Source: Oryzias latipes (Eukaryota > Chordata > Actinopteri > Beloniformes > Adrianichthyidae). From it: a DNA stretch of 64,000 bases. Where the stretch lies: contig NC_019876.2 of the NCBI RefSeq assembly GCF_002234675.1, forward strand, positions 15,002,829 to 15,066,828, written 5' to 3'. The translations under genes were made by a program, and so were the position numbers. Below the pieces are notes generated by a model. It was not told the DNA's origin. It saw nothing but the letters and a program-made list of their open reading frames with translations, and searched no databases. The number at the start of each line of letters is the position of its first letter. Position 1 is the stretch's first letter. Shown in pieces: positions 49,116-61,240 of this stretch.

Positions 49116-50619
49116 AAAAAGTGCAGATAAGGAAGGTTTTCAAACAACACGGGAGTAATTGCTCTTTAAAATGCTTAAATGATGAGTTCAGCAAATTCTA
49201 GCAGATGATCTTTGGAGGCAGCTATGCTTGGACAGCAAGCGGCTGGAAAATAGCTTGCTGACAACCTGAGGGCATGTTTACAGCAGAGGAGAGCGGCGCT
49301 CTGCAGTCCTCATTTATATCCAGGAGCTTTTCTTCGTTCTACTGAAACAACATCTGAGCATAAAAAGAGACAATAGTGCAATACTTTAGACATTTAATGG
49401 ATTTATACTTCATACGTTTTGTAAGATTTGCATCTAAAAACGTATTTTTTACCATTTTATGCCTTATGAATTGCAAAGATCATTGCTCTTAAATGCTGTT
49501 TCACTTTTGCTAACTTCCTTTTATTGACTGAATTGGAAACTGAGATCAAAGCAACACCAAAAAAGTATTTTGGAGTAGAAATTGTTTTTTTTTTCCACCA
49601 AATTTTCAGCAAACTGGAGCTGGCGTCTGGAATTCTCTCCTGCTACCTGTTAAACTGCCCTGACCTGTTCGCACTTTAGAGCTGCACGTCTGCAGGCGCT
49701 CGCTCAGCTCCGCAGATGAGCCACATTTGGCCTCACATGCTTTAACATTCCTCGTCATGGCCAGCAGCTCTGTCCGGTTCCCTGATCCCTAAAGACGAGA
49801 TCGGGAAAGATCGCAATATGTAAACGCAAAGTTGATGGAGTTTGGAAAACTTGCCAGGATTCATTTCTGCACTTTTAAAGAAATTCAGTTGATATTAAAA
49901 CCTTTCTTTAAATTTTTTTTGCTTTGCACCTGCACCTGTTTGTGTCACCTTTGTTAATTTGCAATTGTTCTCAGCTCTTTCAGAAATCCAATACTGGCCT
50001 CTGGCTGAGACGGCGGCCATGTTTGTCTTCTCCAAGCTGCATTCCTGCCTGCACAGCGTCTGATTCCAGGAGTTCTGTTTAAGGTGGAATAATCTAATTT
50101 TAGCGAGATAGACCTGACAGTAGACGCGACAGATACAAAATGGATCAGGACTTCTCGCGTCTTCGACTTTCATCCTCAACGTTTGTCGCTCTGGGCTCCT
50201 GCAGGGCCTAACCGTGCTTTGCTTTAGAAGCTGTCTGGAGCTTCACCGGCTTCAAATTTTTTTTTGAACCAAAAAACACATGTTGATATTTAAAGGCAGC
50301 AGGCCTCCCCCCGTGGTGCCTCACATGAGTTGGCAGGAGGCTCCTCTCAGCTCCAGCTCCTCTTGATGGTATTGAAAAGCAGATGGAGATGAAATCATTT
50401 GTTTGAGGAGCCAACGACAAAAAGTGGGCAATGATATGATCAAAAACACTCAACTTCTGGGTTTAATTGTCTAAAAATGCAGCAAAATACATCCTCCCAC
50501 TGCTTTGTGTCGGATCATTAAATAACAAAAAGTTTTTTTTTCTAATATAGTCAATAAATAAACAACCTGCACAGCTTACTTTCATTTAAAAAAATCCACT
50601 CCAAAGAGCCAGACTGTAA

Positions 50620-50950
50620 AATTCCCACTGTTCAAATTAAAGAGCGCATGTGCAGAAAGCTGCGGTTCATTAGGCGTAAATGCTCATCATATTAGGACTG
50701 GATTACTTTGGCAGGACGCTGAGAGAAGCTCGGCCTGTAATTGCCTTGCTGTAATTACACTTGTTGAGCAGAAATTTGCTGCAGTCAATTATGTGACAGC
50801 GGAGGAACAATAATATTTGCGCACGAAGAGGCTATCGGCCTGATCAAACAACTCCATAAGAGGCTGCACATGTTGGCATTTAGGAAGAAATAATGGGCTC
50901 TTAATTAAGCTGAGGGCCATAACTGAAAATTGTTGTTAAAGATAGAATCT
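50620..50950. promoter_or_regulatory. Candidate enhancer / conserved non-coding element
   Basis: A repeat-free block about 0.5-0.8 kb downstream of the netrin promoter region contains several homeodomain-type cores: CTGTAATTGCCTTGCTGTAA, TAATTACAC and the palindrome CTTAATTAAG. Its complexity and spacing resemble developmental enhancers near guidance genes. Function is inferred only. Confidence 0.35.
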
Positions 50951-51433
50951 TTTGATTTGCTGATAAGACACAAAATAAAAGAATAAGGTATGGAAACAAA
51001 GTGCGCAGAAAGAAAAATGAAAATTGTTGTGCAAAAGAAAAAAACAAGAGATAATGTTCTTTAATTAATGACATAATAACGAAGTTATAAAACCAACTTA
51101 TATGAGTTCCACAAATTTACATTTGCCATGTTTCTTATAATTTATTATCCTAATAAATAAACTATAAGGAAAACGCGTTTGGATTCATTTTCTGGTTGCG
51201 CCAATATTTATGGTGGTTAACTTCAAAAGTTTCAATTTAAAAATGTTAAATTTAAAAGTCTAAACTTAAAATACTTTATGTTATTTAGGTGAACATTCTC
51301 CTTTTTTTCAGTTTGTCTGCTTTCTCCCCATGCGCCGCAGTTGACGCGCCGCTCCAAGCGCGCGCGCAACCTTCGGGAGCTGCGGGTTTAAAAAAACATC
51401 CCTACTAAAACGCAGCGTGAAGCAGCTCACCAT

Positions 51434-51600
51434 GTGCGTCCCAGCGATCCTCCTTCTGCTCCCTGGTCATCGAGAGCGGCGCAGAAGCGAGTCCTGACAT
51501 CCACAGAGGCGCCCTGAGCTGAAGACGAGCGCGCCGAGGGGAGAGAGGGAGCAGCCGAGGAAGAGGAGGAGGAGGAAGAAGAGGAGGAGAGAGATGAACG
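51434..51600 (-). promoter_or_regulatory. ntn2: Candidate non-coding first exon and promoter of netrin
   Basis: On the minus strand a good donor (GCACATG/GTGAGC) at 51434 ends a GC-rich segment with a CTCCTC pyrimidine tract and several CpGs. It could splice to the acceptor at 46130. The surrounding block 51340-51600 is the most CpG-rich in the area. No TATA box is obvious on this strand. On the plus strand a TTTAAAA at 51389 could serve transcription in the other direction, so the orientation is not certain. Confidence 0.35.
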
Positions 51601-51698
51601 GCATGGGAGGTGTCTGCTTTGACAACAATTTAGAGCCCCCCAACCCCGAGGAGAAAGGAATATTTCACTGGGAACAAACAGAAACTAAATTGAAATGA
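51594..51698 (+). CDS. Small ORF, 34 codons, in the CpG-rich block
   Basis: An ATG following a GAG/GAA-rich leader-like stretch opens a short frame, MNGMGGVCFDNNLEPPNPEE and then KGIFHWEQTETKLK. A donor-like CAC/GTGAGA follows at 51750. It might be a leader ORF of a divergent transcript. I know no matching protein, and chance is the default explanation. Confidence 0.15.
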   Translation: MNGMGGVCFDNNLEPPNPEEKGIFHWEQTETKLK

Positions 51699-52737
51699 CG
51701 CACATCTACAGAAGGGCTCCAAAAGGAGCAGGTTGACCTTACAAACTGCGCACGTGAGAGGAAGTAAAATACGGAAGAAAAATAACACTGTCATCATTTA
51801 ATTATTGTAAATATTTAAAAGATACATTTTATATAAAAAATACGCATAAATAAAGTGTATTTTTCTAAAGGTGAAGTGGGATTTGGGAGATCTTGGTGAG
51901 TTTTGGTCAGTAAGGAACTGACCCAAATGGCTCCCTGATTAACAGGAAGCCATTTATTTCTCATTATGAGCACATTTAACTGAACTCCTTCACTTAAAAA
52001 CAGTTTTATGAACACCACCTTTTGGTGGGGGGTTGCAGGAGGGCATTAATTTCCCCTCAGTATGTCAGATATGAAAGCGTGGATGAACACGGAGGGGATT
52101 TGTGGTCCATTTAATGTTCTCCGCCTCACTGCTTTGATTACAGGGGTTCCAGCTGGGTTCAATGTTAAATCCAGAAACTTGACATCCCTGTTCTGGACGT
52201 CCTCTGGAATTTGTCTGGTTTCCAATCCTGACACAGGTGCTCCTCAAATCCTCCCTCTGAAAGTTCTTCTTCAGTTCAAAAACAAAAGTCTCAGGATCAT
52301 TTTAGATGACAGGGTGGATGTATGGATCCGTTTTTTTCTCTCCTTTTGCCTTCAGGCTGCTTTCTCTCCAGCAACGGTGATTTATCAAAGTCCTGAATGA
52401 TATTTCCTGTGGACGTTTTTTTTCTTCTTTTTAAATGCATCCCTGAAAATTAATTTATGAAACACAAGAAGGAATGTTTAAAAGGGTATAATGGGATTGA
52501 AATGTCCAGAAACTCTTTAAATTTTCGAGTGAACCTGCACAAATAAAAACTACAATCTGTATTTTTCTGCATTATTTTCACAGAATGTAAATGTGTTACT
52601 TGAATAGGGACAAATATAAAAATATACTACGAAGCAGCAGCATTATTATCCTTTTAGCAGAAACTGATTTGCAGCAATTGCCCCTAGATAGCTTTTTTTG
52701 TTTTGATTTTTTTTTTATTTAAACAAATACAAGAATA

Positions 52738-53085
52738 CCAGGGTGGAACAGTGGTTAGCGCTCTTGCCTCACAGCGAGAAGACCCTGGTTTAAGTCTTGG
52801 CTGGGGGACCTGACACAGAACACCAATGGGGGACCTTCCTGTGTGGAGTTTGCATGTTCTCCCCGTCCATGCGTGGGTTTCCTCTTGGGACTCCGGCTTC
52901 CTCCCACCGTCTAAAAACATGCTGCAATGTATCCCTATAGGTGTGAATGCAAGTGTGTATGAGTGTGGCCCTGTGTTAGGCTGACGACCTGTCCAGGATA
53001 GCCTCTGCCTTCGTCCACGAGTGGCTGGGTTAGGTTTTCCCCTGAAAGGGGCTAAACGGGTTTAGAAGATGGATGGAAGAATAAA
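52738..53085 (+). mobile_element. tRNA-derived SINE
   Basis: The 5' part has a box-A-like TGGTTAGCGCTCTTGCCTC and a box-B-like GGTTTAAGTC. A long body common in fish genomes follows (GTGTGGAGTTTGCATGTTCT, CCGGCTTCCTCCCACCGTCT), ending near AAGATGGATGGA. It appears close to full length. Fragments of a similar 3' tail occur at 34420-34500 and, inverted, at 55895-55985. Confidence 0.7.
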
Positions 53086-53089
53086 ACAC

Positions 53090-55505
53090 CAGAAATGAAC
53101 AACAATTAATGTTAACAATTATAAAACGCCAGCCTAAAACTGGTGACAGACGTCCAAAAATAATGCAGTAAATTCCAGAGTCTCTAAATTGCTTTCTCTT
53201 TCACAGAGAAAGCAGTTTAATCTTAAAAAAGGATCTTTGCAGTTTCCACTCAAGGTTGCTCTACTACAGCTCTGTAATTTATGAATCAACTCTGTAAAGC
53301 CTGCTACATACAGAATTGAGAGAAAATTCTTTTTTTTTAAATTTAGGATGTTTTTAAAACCATTTGATGAATTCCACACAACAAAATTGCAATATCATTT
53401 TGTAAGAGGTACAGATAGTATCAATTATGATTTGTTGGGTTATTTTGAAAGTGTTTGCTCATAATAACGTTAGTTTAAGATGTAAACATAATGACCAGTG
53501 TTCAGGAAAAAATATACACCTTATTTACCTCCTGACTCAAAAATTTAAATTAATTGTATTATAAAGAAAAAACAAATTTTCCATCTTTCAATATAGCAAG
53601 AAGTCATTTTGAAAAAAAAAAAGCAGATGAGTTACTCTCACTGTGAAGTTTGAAAAATTAGCCAACCTTTTTTCCACCAAAAGTGTTTTTAAAAACTGTC
53701 ACGGAAGCCGCCATTTTGAAATGAGTCGAAAATGCTTCTGATGCCCCTAGTGGAATGATGAGGAACTACAGGGCAGACAACATGAACAAACTTATACCTA
53801 ATGGGGGTTTTTAAGGAAAGTTTGGATCATGTTTATGAGACAGGCAGCCATTTTTCCTGCTCATTTCAAAATCTCAAAAACATTTTTGGCTGGAAAATGT
53901 TTAGCTAATTTTAAGAATCTTTATAGTAAGTATAGTAAGTTATTGTTATGGACTACTGTGATGAGCACTTTATGGATTGAAAAAATGAGATATTCTGTAC
54001 AATACAGTTACATCATATTTAAAATGTGTGGAGGTAATTTGAGACAGTGGGTAAATAAGGTGTTTTTGACACGCATGGCAATATTTCTGCATCTTAAACT
54101 AACATTGTTTTGAGCAAAACTTACCAAATCAGAATTGATATTATCAGTCTCATAAAAAATGATTTAGCACATTTCTATGTGGATTTCATCAACGGGTCTA
54201 AAAACATCCTAATTCCAAGAAAAGTACTTGTATTTTCTGTAAATTCTTTGATACAGAGGCCTTTACAGGGTCACCATGCTCTTCATGTAAACCTCTATCA
54301 TTTTTAAGTCTGTGTTCTCTATGAACACAGAAGAACTGCAGACCTAACTGCCTTTTAATTTTATAATGTCTTCACTTGACCCTGAAGTCTAAAAGCAGTT
54401 GTGTGCAAACGCAGGACAAGGGTGCCGCTGTGTGATGTGTCCAGACGGAGGTCCCGGTCCGGTTCTCCCTCAGCGAAAACACAGAAGGCGGCTGAAGGTA
54501 ATTGGCCGGAGTGGATGGCTCTCAGATGTGAAGCAAAACTGATACAGATGGAAATATAAGAAAAGGAATCAAGGCAAGCATTGAGGGGAGGCAGTGGTGG
54601 TGGGGGGGACGGGGACGGAAGAGGCTTGATTGGAGAGGAGGAAACTTTCCCAGAGAAGGACATAAAACTGATTGATGGCTTCCCTGGAGGAATGTTTCCC
54701 CAGGTGTGCTGGCTGTGTGTTGCTACAGTGCACTTAAGACATGCTATGCTTGGATGCAGGACAAGTGCAATAAGGTAAATTTGGGGGGGGCAGTTTGTGT
54801 GTCAATAATGTACTCTGGAGAAATCCGAGGTGGGTTTCATGAGCAACTTCAGAATTACAAATTGTAATTGATGACAGAAATCCTCCCTGAAATAATGGAA
54901 GTAAACATGAAACTGCTGAGGCGAGCTCTGAAGGTGGTCTGAGTCAGGTGCTCGGCGCTGCCAAGCTTTCCACTGGAGCGAGCCAGCCAGCGCCACAACA
55001 CAACAAACACAACAAACACAACACCAGTCAGATGAAATACAAAATGTAGCTTTGACCCAATATGAAAAAAAGAGAGAGATTTCACAACACCCTTATGGGC
55101 TGTGTTTGGCAAATTACATCTGCCTAATAATCAAAAGTGACGTGAACGTGCAAACATTTTCAGATGCATTACTTCATGCTTATAACTCTGAAGACAACGT
55201 GACTTCATCTCAGCTCTATTTTCTTTCTTTTATCAAACATTGAAAAGTTGGGAAGCTTTTTAGTGCCTCAAAAATCCAAGTTTAACCAAAACATGGTTAA
55301 GGATTTATCTGCTCACCAACGTGAGTTTATTGGAAGTCTGCAGAAGGATAAGAAAGTGAGGAAAAATCTGCCTCCGCGAATGTTCTGGACTTTACATGTA
55401 GAAATCCCACCGCTTCCGGATCGAAGCACATTAAAAAAGCAAAAAACTAAAGGAAGAGAAGTCTAGTTCAACATGTAACCACTAAATGGCCTTAAACACA
55501 GCAAA
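53090..55505. other. Intergenic, no convincing gene
   Basis: This is AT-rich DNA. A short (ACAAAC)n run lies at about 54995-55022. A 72-codon frame at 55248-55466 has protein-like composition but no splice context or known relative. The GC-rich stretch 54380-54660 has open frames on both strands and is not recognised. Confidence 0.4.
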
Positions 55506-55509
55506 GATG

Positions 55510-55800
55510 GTCCCATTGACTGTATATGAGAGCTAGAACAAGTGAGTGTAAAGTCATTTATAGAAAATAGCTGACTTCTGTCTCCAACCGAATGAAGTCG
55601 ATTCTGTCGCCATTTCTTTGCGATACAACCAACGCCATGTTGGGCCAGATAATGTCAGTAAGCTGTGATAGGTCAAAATCCGTCTGAGTCAACATTTCTA
55701 TGGCAACCACTCTTATCAATCTGGAGAGGGCTTGTTGGAAGCCCCCCACCGACCACTTAAAAGCGGCCTACATGAAATCTGTCAGATCTGAAATCTGTGA
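55510..55800 (+). mobile_element. Repeat family F, uninterrupted copy
   Basis: It starts CATTGACTGTATATGAGAGC and ends near ATGGCAACCACTCTTATCAA plus GGAAGCCCCCCACCGACCAC. The same two ends lie 1.4 kb apart at 14415-15855, where family D sits between them. This copy shows the pre-insertion arrangement. Confidence 0.5.
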
Positions 55801-57839
55801 CATTTCTAACAAGCATTTTGAATCTTTATGGACTTCATTTCAGGAATATGGAGTCAGCTGATCAAGGGGACTTTATTCTCACGTTTGAATCAAAAAATAC
55901 ATCCATCCATCTCCCAAACTCATTCCATCCCTTTTAGGGTCATAGGGTTGCTGGAGCCTATCCCAGCTCCCGCAGTTTGTTGCAGGAAAATATCTCCTTT
56001 AAAAAAAAAAAAACATGTTAGCACCGACATCCTTTGGCTGTATAGAACTTTCTACTTTTTTAATGTCAATAAACAGCGTTGTTATAATTGTCTGCTGTTT
56101 TTTTATAGAGCTCTGCAAACAAATCAACCCGTAGTTGAATCAATGTTATATTTCATTTTATTCATTTTTTTTTTTTTAATTAGCTATTTAAAGCCATTTT
56201 TATCTGTGGTGGGAAGTAAAAGGTTAAAGGATGTAAAAGCAGGAGCAGGGGCGGAGCTACGGAGGGGAAAGTGGGGCAGTTACCCCCACTTGACCTCCAA
56301 TTTTTGAGTCAATTTTAGTATCTTTGTTGACAAAGATTAAGAAATATCTTCTTCTACCCCCCCAGATAAATTGTTCTAGACCCTCCACTGAACAGAAGTG
56401 AAAACTGACGATTGATTTAAGTCTTAATGTTTTTCTTTCACTTTTCCAAAATAACTCTGTTGAACAAAACTGAATTCTGAAAAGTAACTGTACTTTAAAA
56501 TAACTGTCAAAAACGCATCTGTTGTCATTTTCAATCAGTTTATACATGGAGAAAGTGTGGAGCTGTTTTTTTAACAAACATTTTCAGTTCAAAGAAGAAG
56601 TTAAGTTAGTCGACCGTTTCCCAGACGACCATAAAACCGTTTGAGTGTTTTATGAAGCGTCTGCACTGACTGCCTGTTACAATAGATGTAACTGCAGACC
56701 CAACGGGCAGATTGCAGAAAAACCGGAGACACGACTAAGTCGTAAATGTTTATGAATTCACAAACTAGCCATGTGGACAGTTTGACAGAAACCCTGAAAG
56801 GTTTTTTTTTTGTCAAATGAGCTACTGAGAAACAAAGACTGATGGCCATATAAAAGCTGATTGTTCCACAAATGAATATTTTTCTGGGTTTTTTTGTTTT
56901 TATGTTCAAAAAGAGCATTAAAAAGCAAAATTAAAGGAAGTTAATTGATGATTTTGATGTCAAAATGGGAGATTTTATCCTAAGAGAATTGTTCTAGTCC
57001 TTGATAACTAGGATCTGAATCTAAACGCAGTGTTTTTGTGGTTTTGTCCTCATCTTAAGGGAAATCAACCCGTCAAACACTAAGGAAGCTGCTGCGTTGG
57101 GCGATTGATGGTCGAAGGATGGGATAGACACGGGTTCCGATCCAGTATTTATCCCTACAGGATACTTAGCTTTACCGAACAAAAGAAAAAAAAAAGATTC
57201 AAATGATTTTCTTTCAGATGCTACAGTTCCGGTTTCTCAAATAGGAGAAATAAGCGGAAATGCAGTGTCTGTAAAGGGAGCCTCACACCCCACTCTTTGG
57301 CCAAGACAAAGTTTATAAGCTCCAAGTGTAATCCAGAGTTGTTCCTGACACTGGCAGCTGTTGCACGGGCTGCAGTCCTGTTGGCTCGCGCTGGCGTCAC
57401 GCTGATAAATGAGCTAACTGAACATGATGCACCTTTGTTGGAGCAGTTGACTCCTGGGCTCGCCGCCGCCGCCGCTCCAAAACGTTTTCTCCCTGCATCC
57501 GGAACTGTAATGACGGCAGTTCACACAACTGCTTTGATGGGAAACATGTGTGGCAGAGTGAAGAGGAGCTGCCATTGTTGTTTTAACCAACGACTACAGG
57601 AGATCTTGGAGAGGAAGAGTTGGAGGATTTTCTCTGGTTTGGAAAAATTCTAAAACTTTGTCTTTTTTCAAGCTACACAAGAAATTTGTGTTGGTGTCGG
57701 AAACAAAATACTCTCTTCTGAATATTCAGTTTGTTTCAGATGAGGCGGGGGTTTTTTTTAATCAAGGGGAGAAAAAAACATAAAACCAAATTTGCCTGTC
57801 GTAAAGAAAAACAAGCATCAAACTACATTGTGGTAAAAC
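55801..57839. other. Intergenic with repeat scraps
   Basis: A repeat-tail fragment lies at 55895-55985. At 56249-56350, AGGGGCGGAGCTACGGAGGG and GACAAAGATTAAGAAAT resemble 4930-4990. A SINE-like scrap (GGCGATTGATGGTCGAAGGA) lies at 57095-57175. A 118-codon frame at 57297-57653, rich in alanine and leucine, has no recognised relative. No gene is supported. Confidence 0.4.
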
Positions 57840-58250
57840 CCTATAGAGATCCACTCTAATAAAATCATGTTTTCGGTGGTTTTCATCTGTTCTTGTGGCA
57901 TTTTTCTCATGATGGAGGACATAATTAGGAAAATGAAGCTTACAACTGCATTTCTGAGTGTTTCTTTATGCTAATTGTTGTGAATCAGGAGCAGAGGATA
58001 AACACAGTTGGAAAAAGATCCTGTGTGTTTCATAGAAACACACTGGGCCGATCTCAAGATCCCAACTAGACGACTAGATCCATGAACGTCTTCGTTTTCC
58101 TCGTCTGAGCTGGAACGTGGCTTAAAAACTGTCTGACTGGGTAGCTCCAATATTGTCGCACCTCTAATGTCAGGTAGGGGGTGTGAGAGGGCATGTAAAC
58201 AGAGAGCTCTCAGCAAAGGGAAGACCACTGGGAACGCTTTGAAAATAGAT
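57840..58250 (+). repeat. Dispersed repeat family A copy
   Basis: A nearly complete copy with GTGAATCAGGAGCAGAGG, TCGTCTGAGCTGGAACGTGG, GTAAACAGAGAGCTCTCAGC and a terminal ACCACTGGGAACGCTTTGAA that also occurs at 32430-32450. Confidence 0.55.
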
Positions 58251-58853
58251 CAGAAGATGATCGGAATGGGATTACCATTCCAGATTTATTCCATTGTTGT
58301 TGTCGTATAAAGCATCTAGTCTCAGTTTTTACTGATGGCCACCCATTGAACTCCCAGGATGCACCACTTCCTACAAGATTGTTGAACAACTAAAACAGGG
58401 AAAACCTATTTCTGCATCTCAACATAGAGAAGTCCCTTGACCGGATGTATGAGCTGATCAAAAAGCAACAATTTGCTCCCAGAATGTTTGTACCCTCATC
58501 CAATCGGCACAGGGACGTTTGGTGCAGGAACAACCAGGTTTTCAGGTCTTTAGTCCTTCCAGCTTCTGCTAGAAGCAATAGAAGAGAGAAAGGCAACTAA
58601 AAGCTGCCGTGCTCTTTTATATTTTTCATCAGTGCTCGGCCTGGATCAGAAAAGATGTGGCAAACAACCAGCATCTAAACAGCTTTTCTTTAATTTTGGA
58701 TTTTTTATGAAAAAAACTGCAAATTATTCAGATGTTCTGTAACTTTGTGTCTGTTCTCAAAGTCAGACAGAATCACTTCTTTTCATAGTCGTCGCGCTCC
58801 GGGAGAAACACGATCGGACCCACGATGGTTTCTGCAGACGTATGAAATCAGAG

Positions 58854-59853
58854 TTACTCAGACGTTCCCCAAAGTGCAGGTTTTAGTTGGTCAGAGGCGG
58901 CTGCTGCACCGGTGTGTGCGTGCCCCCACTGACTCCTCTGCGCCCTCTTGTGGCCGTGCTCAGCAGCGCTGCTGTGAGCCTCTTCAGGGCTGCTGCAGCT
59001 CTCACATGCACTATCTTCTCCATCCACTGACCTCCATCTGTCGGGAAAACCGGCCTCGTCACGCTGGAAACCCTGCAGGAGGTTCGGCTCAAACCTGTGA
59101 AAGCTCACCTCCCATCGATGAAGGAGCACGCCCGGTGCTCTGATGCCAGAGCAGCCTCCAGGTAACAGGTGATGTAGATCTGAAGGGAAGGTAGGTCACA
59201 TGATCACACACTTTCCCCCTGACATCCAAAACAAACAAAACATAAAGAAATCTTTCACTTGGCACGGACATTGCGCCTGTGGTCCTGGTGGAAGAGGAAA
59301 GGCTGCAGCTGAATATGGAGGAGTTGATCCTGAACTCTGGGCAGGAAGCGAGATCTGGAGCCGCTCAGCAGGGAGTCCGTGAAACATCTGCGGAGAACAG
59401 AAGAAGCTCTTTTCAGCCCAGACCGATGGCGTCAGTGACATCCATTAAGGCGGAGGGACAGCAGAAGGCGCGGGGCCTCACCCGCGGTGGTCTATGAAGG
59501 GGTATCTGGGGTGAGAGGTCACATCGGGGGTCAGGGTGGCCACGCAGCTGCCTACATACAGGCGAAGAGAAGGGTTGGGATGATCCACGGAGGCCTCCAT
59601 GTTGACCGTTTCTCCCATGAAGTAGACGGGGAATTTCCTTTCAGAGCTCCAGTCACCTGGAAGGGCAAAGAAAATTTTCTTTTTGTGTTTTTCTTCCTTT
59701 CCAGCCGTCTGTTGCGGCGACACATTGGATTCGGCGCGGGTGAACTCACTCGTCATGAGTCTGAGGCGGAAGTCCAGCTGCAGGTGAGTGGACTGCACAG
59801 AGATGTGAGGAGTCCAGGTTGGCCTCAGCTCGCCGCTGCTCACCGTGTACTTC
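58854..59853 (-). CDS. zp3: ZP3-type zona pellucida egg-coat protein, 3' five exons
   Basis: ZP3 proteins are egg-envelope subunits that polymerise through a ZP domain and bind sperm. Exons seen (minus): 59853-59750, 59656-59482, 59387-59270, 59179-59109, 59037-58854, with stop TGA/TAA-type at 58854 end. The frame reads SGELRPTWTPHISV, LDFRLRLM, SDWSSERKFPVYFMGE, LRLYVGSCVATLTPD, RYPFIDHRGCFTDSLLSGS, RFLPRVQD, IYITCYLEAA, RACSFIDGRWRSVDGEDSAC. These match the second half of ZP-N and ZP-C of ZP3. The exons for the signal peptide and the start of ZP-N were not found within 4 kb upstream. The donor after RRN (AAT/GTCCGT) is weak; a better donor 11 nt downstream shifts the frame. The gene may therefore be 5' truncated or decaying. 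ATTAAA on the minus strand lies at 58694-58689. Confidence 0.75.
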
Positions 59854-59944
59854 CTGCGGGACATGGAGGAGAACCTCGCCTTTACAAAACATCCATTTCA
59901 ACCGTTTGCCTGAAAAAACCCGCTCCGGTCACCTTCTAAATCTA

Positions 59945-60240
59945 TTGTAGAAGCGTTCCCAGTGCTCTTTTAATCAGGATTTTGGCATTTTCAGCCAAAA
60001 CAGAGAAAACTGTTGTTTACTTTCCGCAGGAGTTTAGTAGAAATTTACTTCTGAGATGTAGGCCGGACTTAACAGTTGGCATGGAGTAATCCCCCACTAT
60101 CCATCTGTTTATATTCTCTCCCACTAGCTTACAGCCCCTCACATCCCAACCAAACATTAGCAGTGCAACAAAAACGGCGAGCAATCCCGGAGCTTTCCCA
60201 CCGTGCAGCTTTGAGCCAGATGCAGCTGTAGTTTGTTGCA
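59945..60240 (-). repeat. Dispersed repeat family A, inverted copy
   Basis: It resembles 17125-17560: GCGTTCCCAGTGCTCTTTTA, CCGCAGGAGTTTAGTAGAAA and ACTTCTGAGATGTAGGCCGG. It lies just upstream of the first visible ZP3 exon. Confidence 0.5.
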
Positions 60241-60634
60241 GTTAAAAGAAAGTATTTACCGATTATGATATGTTTAATAAGCAACATTGTATAAGCTCAC
60301 ATCTGATGATATGAAATACAACATTTGAAGAGCTAAAACCAAACATTTCTTGGAAGGAAGTGCAGCCTCTCACCTCTAAATGTATTCCTTTCCTGTAAAA
60401 TCTGCATGGATGCTTTTAGTTTACATTGAAATTCTTTGCTCATCACCCAGGGTCAGACATTTGACAATTATAGGTTGATTTTTAAATTTAACTATTACTA
60501 TAATCTTTGCAAACACGTCCTACAATTTTTTCTTGTGTATTAAAACTGAAAAAAAAAAACGTGATCTTCTAATCTTTTTCCGTGATTTTCTGAGTTTGGA
60601 AAGGCTACAAAAGCAAAGAACTAAGATTTAACTG

Positions 60635-61240
60635 ATCTCATGAAAACTATGAGATGAGCTGCAATTAAAAGTAGAAAGCCACAAAGTGTCTCAGACATGA
60701 TGGGTTTTATTCTTCCCGCTGACTTTATCCACCAACACCACAGAGAAAAACCTTGGATTTGGTTCCATTGACCAGAACTGAAAACGAGCTCCAGCCGCAG
60801 TTTGTCTGAAACTCGCCATAAATGATCACAAAAACATCCCAAGTTGTCATTATTGTTGAAATAATCTCCACAGAAACACAGAATATGGTTCTTCTGAAGT
60901 TCCAGGAATGACATCACTTATCTCCTCGCTAAAAAAACAATTCAAGTGAGAAAAAATGACCTCAAAGTTGACCACACCCACAATGTGAGCGTCCAGCAGG
61001 TCACACACAGACTTTGCTGCTTTGTGCCCGATATTGTCGTCAGGATCGACTCACAACACCACAGAAATAAACAAACACGTCATGTTGGTCAATATTTAAC
61101 CCTTCCAAGGTTTTTCTCTGTGGTGTTGGTGGATAAAGTCAGCAGGAAGAACAGAACCCATCATGTCTGAGACACGGAGCCACACTTTGTGGCTTTGCAG
61201 CTTCTTCATCTTGTAGTCTTCATGAACAGATGACGTCATC
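60635..61240. repeat. Large inverted repeat
   Basis: The arms at about 60635-60760 and 61100-61240 are inverted copies. They share CTCAGACATGATGGGTT, GCTGACTTTATCCACCAACA and CCACAGAGAAAAACCTTGG, with a loop of about 340 bp. The two arms differ by small indels. The loop halves are unrelated. No coding function is seen. Confidence 0.7.

Larger units (their letters stand above)
46130..51433 (-). other. 5' intron of netrin
   Basis: The acceptor at 46130 implies an upstream non-coding exon. Apart from the items listed separately (family D copy, minisatellite, conserved-looking block) no exon was recognised. A 143-codon minus frame at 47674-48105 matches nothing I know and shows no splice context. 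Confidence 0.4.

Noticed and set aside
57297..57653. 118-codon + frame rich in Ala and Leu
   Set aside because: Low-complexity GCC repeats keep the frame open. No homology or gene context.
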